From Candidatus Omnitrophota bacterium (lineage in GTDB: Bacteria; Omnitrophota; Koll11; Gygaellales; Profunditerraquicolaceae), in assembly GCA_028717765.1 (NCBI GenBank), contig JAQUNE010000089.1:1-6290 (forward strand): DNA of 6,290 bases, given 5' to 3'. Below, in pieces: positions 1-5,299 of this stretch (position 1 is its first letter; each line of letters opens with the position of its first letter). A model generated the notes under the pieces. The model was not told where the DNA came from. It made no database searches and saw nothing but the letters and a program-made list of their open reading frames with translations. The translations under genes were made by a program, and so were the position numbers.

Positions 1-707
1 AAAAGACAGGTTTTTTAAGGATATCCCAAGGTTGTAGAGGAGATTGCAGCTATTGTTTGGAAAAAGAGCTCGTGGGGCCATTAAAGAGCAAAAGTATCCC
101 GCAGGCGGAAAAAGAATTACTCCTCTTATTAAAAAAAGGGTATAAAAACGTTTCCCTGGTTTCTGATGTTGATGATACTGGTTCATACGGATTAGATATA
201 AAGAGTGACTATCCAACACTACTTCGCCGGTTAGTAAGCCATTTAAGAAAAGGATCGAGATTAAAGCTAGCGTCTATGGACCCCTTTTGGGTGATTAAAT
301 ATCAAAATGAGTTGTTGGACATTTTTAAAAGTGATAAAATAAGTTATGCGCATATTGCTATTCAGTCAGCTAGCAATAGGCTGTTCAGATTGATGCGGCG
401 CAATTATAAAATAGAAAAAGTTGAGCAGATTTTAAAAAAAATAAGGGAAAAGTTTCCCAATATTTATTTAGCAACAACTGTCATAATAGGCTTTCCTTGT
501 GAAACCAATAAAGATTTTCAAAAGACACTTAGCTTCCTGGGGAAAGGGTATTTCGACGAGGTATATCTACGCAGGTATTATGAAACAGGGGAAGTAGATT
601 CTTATAAAATTAAGCCAAAAATACCCCAATTTGTAATTGAAAAAAGGTATAAGTTAGCAGTAGGATTACTTCAAGCAAAAAAGATCAAGATATCTAAAGA
701 AGATTAG
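1..707 (+). CDS. MiaB/CDKAL1-like radical SAM protein, 5'-truncated by window edge, no TRAM domain
   Basis: This is the C-terminal part of a radical SAM enzyme, open at the window start (first whole codon at 3). An apparent TTG start at 57 is an artefact: the frame continues upstream and encodes ISQGCRGDCSYC, giving the CxxxCxxC motif with cysteines at bases 33, 45 and 54 that binds the SAM-cleaving 4Fe-4S cluster. Further matches to methylthiotransferases of the MiaB/MtaB/CDKAL1 group, numbered on the 234 visible residues, are GSYGLDI (60-66), MDP (92-94, compare MNP), IQSAS..LF.LMRR (120-133, compare VQSGS..vL..M.R) and IIGFPCET (161-168, compare IVGFPGET). The usual N-terminal MTTase domain would lie outside the window. 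The protein ends about 66 residues after IIGFPCET, so the C-terminal TRAM RNA-binding domain is absent. Several signature residues differ, so a methylthiotransferase reaction on tRNA or protein is not assured. It ends 21 bases before pseC and probably shares its transcript. Family is fairly certain; substrate is unknown. Confidence 0.85.
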   Translation, partial: KTGFLRISQGCRGDCSYCLEKELVGPLKSKSIPQAEKELLLLLKKGYKNVSLVSDVDDTGSYGLDIKSDYPTLLRRLVSHLRKGSRLKLASMDPFWVIKYQNELLDIFKSDKISYAHIAIQSASNRLFRLMRRNYKIEKVEQILKKIREKFPNIYLATTVIIGFPCETNKDFQKTLSFLGKGYFDEVYLRRYYETGEVDSYKIKPKIPQFVIEKRYKLAVGLLQAKKIKISKED

Positions 708-716
708 CATAATTTT

Positions 717-722
717 GGAGAA
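717..722 (+). promoter_or_regulatory. Ribosome binding site of pseC
   Basis: GGAGAA lies 6 bases before the ATG at 729 (8 bases counted from the GGAG core). A second in-frame ATG at 735 would sit about 12-14 bases from the same site, so 729 is preferred. The choice changes the protein by only two residues. Confidence 0.6.
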
Positions 723-728
723 GTTGAA

Positions 729-1919
729 ATGAAAATGATCCCCTATGGCCGGCATTATATAGATTCAAAAGACATAGAAGCAGTTGTCAGGGTATTAAAA
801 TCGGGAAGGATAACTCAGGGTGGTAAGATTAGAGAATTTGAAAAGAGGTTAGCTTCCTGGTGCCAGGCAAAATATGCGGTTGTTGTTTCAAGTGGGACCG
901 CGGGGCTTCATTTAGCTTGTTTAGCTGCTGGGATTAAGAAGGGCGACGAAGTAATTGCCAGCCCTTTAAGTTTTGTTGCTTCAACTAATTGTATTTTATA
1001 TTGTCAAGCAAGGCCGGTATTTTGCGATATTCAGCAGAATTCGGCTAATATTGATCCTAAACAGATTAAGAAGAAGATAAATCAGAAAACCAAAGCGATA
1101 ATTCCGGTTCATTTCGCAGGGTACCCCTGTGATATGGGAGAAATTCATAAAATTGCTAAAGCCAATAATCTTATCGTGATCGAAGATGCCTGCCATGCTT
1201 TAGGGGCGCAGTATAAGATAGGCAATAAATGGTACAAAATAGGGGGATCCAAGCATTCAGATATGGCGGTTGTTTCTTTTCACCCGGTAAAAACTATCAC
1301 AACCGGTGAAGGCGGGGTGGTCCTCACTAATAATAAGAAATTTTACGAAAAGTTAGTGTTGCTGCGACATCACGGTATCACTAAAGACAGCTCGAGGTTT
1401 ATGGATAAACGCGCTAGCATATCTGGGAAATGGTATTATGAAATGCAGGATTTAGGGTTTAATTATCGAATTACAGATTTTCAATGCGCATTCGGGCTAA
1501 GCCAGCTTAAAAAGATTAATCAATTTATCAAGGCGAGAGAAGAAATATCGCAGAGATACAATAAAGCATTCAAGGGTCTACACGATTCTATCAAAATTCC
1601 AATTTGTGAGAGCAACGATAAGAAGCATGCTTGGCACCTTTATGTCTTGAACTTACGCTTAAAAAATTTAGCAAAAGGAAGAAGGCATATTTTTAATCTT
1701 TTAAGATCTAAAGGGATAGGGGTACAAGTTCATTATCTTCCCGTATTTCTTCATCCCTATTACAAGTTACATTATAAGATAGATCTAGAAGATTTTCCGA
1801 ATACAATGGAATTTTTTAATAGTTGTTTGAGCCTGCCAATTTATCCTGCTTTGAAGAAAGAAGAACAAAAATATGTGATTCGTAATTTTAAAAATCTGAT
1901 CGAAGGATTAAAACGTTAA
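729..1919 (+). CDS. pseC: PseC: UDP-4-amino-4,6-dideoxy-N-acetyl-beta-L-altrosamine transaminase
   Basis: Cytoplasmic PLP-dependent aminotransferase of the DegT/DnrJ/EryC1 family. PseC transfers an amino group, normally from glutamate, to C4 of the UDP-4-keto sugar made by PseB. The 396-residue length is normal. The N-terminus IPYGRHYID..DI..VV..LKSG..TQG (4-32) is the PseC type. SSGTAGLHLA (54-63) is the phosphate-binding loop, and EDACHALGA (152-160) holds D153, which pairs with the PLP ring nitrogen. K188 in SFHPVKTITTGEGG (183-196) is the expected Schiff-base lysine, and NYRITDFQ..FGLSQL (245-260) and VHYLPV (334-339) are family motifs. No key residue is missing. It lies 15 bases upstream of the FemAB-like gene and in the same unit as pseG and pseI, which supports PseC over other DegT sugar aminotransferases such as the legionaminate-type enzyme. 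B. subtilis SpsC is a related protein. Confidence 0.93.
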   Translation: MKMIPYGRHYIDSKDIEAVVRVLKSGRITQGGKIREFEKRLASWCQAKYAVVVSSGTAGLHLACLAAGIKKGDEVIASPLSFVASTNCILYCQARPVFCDIQQNSANIDPKQIKKKINQKTKAIIPVHFAGYPCDMGEIHKIAKANNLIVIEDACHALGAQYKIGNKWYKIGGSKHSDMAVVSFHPVKTITTGEGGVVLTNNKKFYEKLVLLRHHGITKDSSRFMDKRASISGKWYYEMQDLGFNYRITDFQCAFGLSQLKKINQFIKAREEISQRYNKAFKGLHDSIKIPICESNDKKHAWHLYVLNLRLKNLAKGRRHIFNLLRSKGIGVQVHYLPVFLHPYYKLHYKIDLEDFPNTMEFFNSCLSLPIYPALKKEEQKYVIRNFKNLIEGLKR

Positions 1920-1922
1920 AGT

Positions 1923-1928
1923 AGAGGA
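1923..1928 (+). promoter_or_regulatory. Ribosome binding site of the FemAB-like gene
   Basis: AGAGGA sits 6 bases before the ATG at 1935, in the 15-base gap after the pseC stop. An ATG at 1928 overlaps the site but is in another frame, which supports the 1935 start. Confidence 0.55.
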
Positions 1929-1934
1929 TGAAAC

Positions 1935-3035
1935 ATGGAAATAATAGAAGCGCCCAAAAAAAATTTCACTAAACTCTGGGATGAAGTATTAAGTAAAGCG
2001 CCCTACGCCTCGCCATTTTATTCTTCGCTTTTCCGCAAATACAGTTTATATTACGCAAAAAAATATCTTCAGAAAGACTTAAGTTTTATTGTACTCCATG
2101 ATAATGACCCTGTGGCTATTTGCCCACTTTTTTTAGAAAAAATTAAAGGGGTAAAATGTTTTTCTTACTCCGCAAGCTATTTACGCGCTCCGATAATAAG
2201 AATGGATATCGGCCGGCACTTAAGAAAAAAAGTAGAATATGAAATATTCCAAAGAATTGATTTTTTGGCCAAGAAAAATAAGGTTGCCAAACATATGGTG
2301 ATGATGGACCCCCTATGTGAAATCAGGAAAAACAATTTCTATAATTATTTCCTTGAATACGGCTATTTGGATAGTTCGATAGCTACTCAGATCGTAGACC
2401 TGAGTAAAGATAAAAAACAATTATGGAACGACGTGCGCAGGCGCTATAAGGCCCTGATAAATAAGACAAAACGGATTTACCAGGTTTGTATTTTTGACCA
2501 GGATAATCCCGATAGAAAAGCACATGATTTATATAAAAAAATGCATATGCAAGGCGCAAAAGAAGGTTTTTCCAGGTTGCCGGGAACCTACGAAATTCAG
2601 TTTAAGCAACTCATGGCAGACCAGGCAATGCTTTTGGGGCTAAAATATAAGGGCAGCTTTGTCGGATTCTCCTATTTTATTCATTTAAACAAGGGTGCTT
2701 ATTATGCTTCTGCCGCGAGAGGCCTTACGCTTGAGCGTAAAGTTTCGCTTGAGCACCTTATATTATGGGAGGCAATTCAGTATTACAAAAAAAGAAAATT
2801 TGCATTTTTTGAATTAGGGTGGCAGCAATTTTGTTCACAGATATTTGATAAAGTTACCACAAAGAATATAGATATAGCAAATTTTAAAAAAGGGCTTGGA
2901 GGCTTTACTTTTGAGATCTTTCGTGGAATAAAATTCTATAGTGAGGCAGTCTTTAAAAAAGAAGTTTCCCTCGCCATCCAAGATATCTCCCGGGAGATCA
3001 GAATATCTTTAGACGGGGATAAATTCAGCTCATAA
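1935..3035 (+). CDS. FemAB/BioF2-type GNAT-fold acyltransferase, possible sugar N-acyl or aminoacyl tailoring enzyme
   Basis: The 366-residue length is typical of FemAB-like proteins, which consist of two GNAT-fold halves. Here the N-terminal half is about 1-150 and the C-terminal half about 151-340. The clearest signature is the start of the second half, VDLSKDKKQLWNDVRRR (154-170) followed by YKALINKTKR (171-180); this matches the L....e.lw..l....R..I.KA.k pattern of FemAB and PF13480-type proteins. Further support is the strand region MLLGLKYKGSFVGFSYFI (232-249) and FKKGLGGF (317-324), the family's late F K.G.GG motif. There is no signal peptide or membrane segment, so it acts in the cytoplasm. 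Known relatives use aminoacyl-tRNA (FemX/FemA) or acyl-CoA; which one applies cannot be read here. Placed between pseC and the nucleotidyltransferase, it most likely acylates an amine of the nonulosonic acid or its precursor (inference). The family call is good and the substrate unknown. Confidence 0.75.
   Translation: MEIIEAPKKNFTKLWDEVLSKAPYASPFYSSLFRKYSLYYAKKYLQKDLSFIVLHDNDPVAICPLFLEKIKGVKCFSYSASYLRAPIIRMDIGRHLRKKVEYEIFQRIDFLAKKNKVAKHMVMMDPLCEIRKNNFYNYFLEYGYLDSSIATQIVDLSKDKKQLWNDVRRRYKALINKTKRIYQVCIFDQDNPDRKAHDLYKKMHMQGAKEGFSRLPGTYEIQFKQLMADQAMLLGLKYKGSFVGFSYFIHLNKGAYYASAARGLTLERKVSLEHLILWEAIQYYKKRKFAFFELGWQQFCSQIFDKVTTKNIDIANFKKGLGGFTFEIFRGIKFYSEAVFKKEVSLAIQDISREIRISLDGDKFSS
2985..2998. 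repeat. Perfect 14-base palindrome inside the 3' end of the FemAB-like gene
   Basis: ATCTCCCGGGAGAT equals its own reverse complement. It lies about 35 bases before the stop codon and 44 bases before the next start, and could form only a short 5-base-pair stem with a CCGG loop. It also codes for part of DISREI in frame. No T-tract follows, so it is not an intrinsic terminator. It could be a chance palindrome or a small binding or mRNA structure site. Confidence 0.3.
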
Positions 3036-3041
3036 TTAACA

Positions 3042-3815
3042 ATGAAGGCATCTGTAATCATTCAGGCAAGGGTTGGATCAACCAGGCTGCCAAACAAAGT
3101 ATTATTGAAAGTATTAGACAGAACCATATTAGAATATGTCATTGCAAGAGTTAGGCAGGCAAAGCACGTAGATCAGGTTTTCGTTGCCACCACAACCAAT
3201 AAGAACGATCTGGGTATTGTCAATTTAGCTAAAAAATCAGGGGTAGAGGTTTTTCGCGGTTCAGAAAACGATCTATTAGACCGTTTTTTTCAAACAGCCA
3301 GGTTATTTAAAATAAAAAATATAGTGAGAATTACCGCAGATTGCCCCTTGATAGACCCGGATATAATTGACAGCGTAATTAAATTATATTTTAAATCAAA
3401 GGTTGATTACTGTTCAAATATTTTAAAAAGGTCTTTTCCTGTCGGGTTAGATGTGGAAATATTTAGTTTTAATGCCTTGCGTACTGCATGGGAAAGGGCG
3501 GGGCTCCCCTCTGAGAGAGAACACGTTACTCCGTATATCATCAAACACCCCGATAGATTTAAATTAGCAAATATCTCCTTTAAGAAAGACCTTTCCGTTA
3601 AAAGATGGACCTTAGATAGAAAAGAAGATTTTAAATTGATCAAGGCTATTTTAGAAGCCTTATATCCAAAAAACCCAAATTTCAAAATACCTGATGTGAT
3701 CAAATTTTTGAATAAGCATCCCAATTTGGAAAAAATAAACAGCCATATTCTATATAATGAAGGTTATCTTAAGTCTGTGCGGAGAGATAAATTATTCCAG
3801 TCAAGAAAGAAATGA
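3042..3815 (+). CDS. SpsF-type nucleotidyltransferase (CTP_transf_3 family), probable CMP-nonulosonate synthetase in place of PseF
   Basis: A 257-residue cytoplasmic nucleotidyltransferase with the Rossmann-like fold of the CMP-Kdo/CMP-sialate synthetase superfamily, closest in motifs to B. subtilis SpsF. IIQARVGSTRLPNKVLL (6-22) is the nucleotide-binding start. Also visible are FVATTTN (47-53), RITADCPLIDPDII (96-109) with the likely metal-binding D100, FPVGLDVEIFS (132-142), EREHVTPYI (158-166) and RWTLDRKEDF (188-197). Classic PseF/NeuA enzymes begin with an IPARGGSKRIPRKN-like motif; here IIQARVGSTRLP replaces it. Because it sits directly before pseG-pseH and pseI, and no PseF is in view, it most likely activates Pse with CTP (inference). 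The start is fixed by the conserved N-terminus; there is no good Shine-Dalgarno in the 6-base gap, so translation may be coupled to the gene before. An SpsF homologue acting on another sugar is the alternative. Confidence 0.85.
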   Translation: MKASVIIQARVGSTRLPNKVLLKVLDRTILEYVIARVRQAKHVDQVFVATTTNKNDLGIVNLAKKSGVEVFRGSENDLLDRFFQTARLFKIKNIVRITADCPLIDPDIIDSVIKLYFKSKVDYCSNILKRSFPVGLDVEIFSFNALRTAWERAGLPSEREHVTPYIIKHPDRFKLANISFKKDLSVKRWTLDRKEDFKLIKAILEALYPKNPNFKIPDVIKFLNKHPNLEKINSHILYNEGYLKSVRRDKLFQSRKK

Positions 3816-5299
3816 AGGCATTAATTTTAACTGAAGGCGGAAAAAATATCGGTTTTGGCCATCTTGCGAGGTGTAGCTCATTATATGATGCCTTTAGAGA
3901 AAAAGGGGTGTTTCCAAACCTCATTATTAATTGCGACAAAACCGTAGGTAAGATTTTAAAAAATAGGAAATACACAGCTTTTAATTGGCTTAAAGAAAAG
4001 AATGGGGTATTTAATTTAGTGAAGGGGGCAGATATCGCGATCATAGATTCATATCTGGCAGGGGCTAGTTTTTATGAAAAATTTTCTAAAATCGTAAAAC
4101 TGCCGGTATATCTTGACGATGCGATGAGGCTCGATTATCCGAGAGGAATTGTATTAAATGGTTCAGAAGATGCCGAAAAGCTAAATTATCCCAAAAGAGC
4201 CGGCCTTGTATATTTACTAGGTAAGAAATACATGCCTTTACGCAAGGAATTTTGGAAAGTACCTAAAAAAAAGATCAAGAAAAATATCCGAGATGTATTA
4301 CTGACCTTTGGCAATGATGATAGAGCAAACCTTACTCCACAAATCTTAAAATTGCTCGTTGCTGCATATCCTACTATACATAAAAGAGTGGTTGTTGGCA
4401 GCGGGTTCAAGAATATTCAAGAAATCAAAAAAGTTAAAGATAGGATGACTAAATTGGTGAGTTATCCCGATGCAATATCTTTGCAAAGGCTCATGCTTGA
4501 AGCGGATTTAGCTTTTTCCTCGGGAGGCCAGACAATCTGTGAACTTGCCAGGGTAGGGCTTCCCGCTATAGCCATCGCTACCGCAAAAAATCAACTAAAT
4601 AATATCATGGGAATGGAAAGATCCGGATTGATTAAGAATGCAGGTTGGTTTAAAGGAAAAAATTTGCCTGCTAGGCTATCAAAAGGAATTTTACAGCTTA
4701 AACCTTATCAAAGAAGATTGATTATGAGTAAGAGGCAGAAGCGATCTATTGATGGCAAAGGGGCTCAGAGGGTGGTTAATGAGATACTGAAAAAATCGGC
4801 GCATTATCAATATCTTAAGCATGGGATTAAACTGCGTAAAGTAAGGCAGGATGATTGTTATCCTTTGTGGTGTTGGAGAAATAATCCGCAAGTACGTAAA
4901 TGGTCGTTTGAAAGAAACCAAATCGATTATGCAAAACACAAGGATTGGTTTAAGAAAAAAATAAATAATCATGATACAAGGATATATATTGCAGAAGATA
5001 AGCAAGGAAGAAAAATCGGTCAGGTAAGGTTTGAAGCCAATCAAAAATCATGCGCATGCATTACGATTAATTTAAATCCAAAATTTTTCGGAAAAGGTTT
5101 TGGCAGGGAAATTATGAAAATGGGAACTTTAAGATTTTTGAAAGAAAAACCACAAATAAAAGAAATAACCGCGGAAATTATTCGGGAAAATATTGTTTCA
5201 AAAAAGGCTTTTTGCAGAGCAGGCTATGTTTTTTTACGTAACGGCTTTAAAAATAATATTAAGATGTCCGTTCTCATTTTTAAGAGGAAAATAAAATGA
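3812..5299 (+). CDS. pseG: PseG-PseH fusion: UDP-2,4-diacetamido-2,4,6-trideoxy-beta-L-altropyranose hydrolase with C-terminal GNAT acetyltransferase
   Basis: A 495-residue bifunctional protein. Residues 1-about 327 are PseG, a GT-B-fold hydrolase that removes UDP from the diacetamido sugar. It shows GFGHLARC (14-21) with H17 at the position of the proposed catalytic histidine of Campylobacter PseG, IIDSY (77-81), the YLDD strand end (100-103), LTFGNDD (164-170), and the nucleotide-sugar segment SSGGQTICELARVGLPAI (236-253), followed by NQ (260-261). Residues about 338-490 form a GNAT domain resembling PseH: IKLRKVRQDD (339-348), WCWRNNPQVRKW (353-364), H..WF (376-380) and the acetyl-CoA loop GKGFGREIM (427-435). 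PseH acts just before PseG, so the fusion joins consecutive steps. The start overlaps the previous stop (ATGA at 3812), and the end overlaps pseI in the same way. PseG alone is usually about 270-340 residues. The PseG call is firm; the acetyl acceptor of the GNAT part is inferred from the fusion. Confidence 0.9.
   Translation: MKALILTEGGKNIGFGHLARCSSLYDAFREKGVFPNLIINCDKTVGKILKNRKYTAFNWLKEKNGVFNLVKGADIAIIDSYLAGASFYEKFSKIVKLPVYLDDAMRLDYPRGIVLNGSEDAEKLNYPKRAGLVYLLGKKYMPLRKEFWKVPKKKIKKNIRDVLLTFGNDDRANLTPQILKLLVAAYPTIHKRVVVGSGFKNIQEIKKVKDRMTKLVSYPDAISLQRLMLEADLAFSSGGQTICELARVGLPAIAIATAKNQLNNIMGMERSGLIKNAGWFKGKNLPARLSKGILQLKPYQRRLIMSKRQKRSIDGKGAQRVVNEILKKSAHYQYLKHGIKLRKVRQDDCYPLWCWRNNPQVRKWSFERNQIDYAKHKDWFKKKINNHDTRIYIAEDKQGRKIGQVRFEANQKSCACITINLNPKFFGKGFGREIMKMGTLRFLKEKPQIKEITAEIIRENIVSKKAFCRAGYVFLRNGFKNNIKMSVLIFKRKIK
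5283..5288 (+). promoter_or_regulatory. Ribosome binding site of pseI, inside the end of the PseG-PseH gene
   Basis: AGAGGA ends 7 bases before the ATG at 5296, within the last codons of the upstream gene. The ATG shares an ATGA with that gene's TGA stop, so the site both fixes the pseI start and points to coupled translation. Confidence 0.6.

Noticed and set aside
57..59. TTG as the start codon of the first gene
   Set aside because: The frame is open upstream to the window edge and encodes the CxxxCxxC radical SAM motif, so the TTG is an internal leucine codon.
1956..1963. A run of eight A within codons 8-10 of the FemAB-like gene as a phase-variation or slippage tract
   Set aside because: Runs of seven or eight A are common across all genes here (for example 434-441, 4265-4272, 5997-6004), as expected from lysine-rich proteins in AT-rich DNA. 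No frame is broken at any of them.
3041..3051. Identical 11-base string AATGAAGGCAT at the starts of the SpsF-type gene and pseG (also at 3811-3821)
   Set aside because: Both proteins begin Met-Lys-Ala, which explains most of the identity, and the flanking sequence differs. It is not a supported repeat element.
3407..3724. A minus-strand open frame of about 105 codons inside the SpsF-type gene
   Set aside because: It lies wholly within a well-supported gene, its translation resembles no family I know, and it has no convincing ribosome binding site. The other minus-strand frames at 996-1196, 3769-4044, 4186-4410 and 4691-5044 fail for the same reasons.
4793..4822. A possible frameshift or missed gene boundary between the PseG and GNAT parts
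   Set aside because: The reading frame is continuous through a plausible linker, with no stop codon and no good ribosome binding site plus start at the junction, so a true fusion is the simpler reading.
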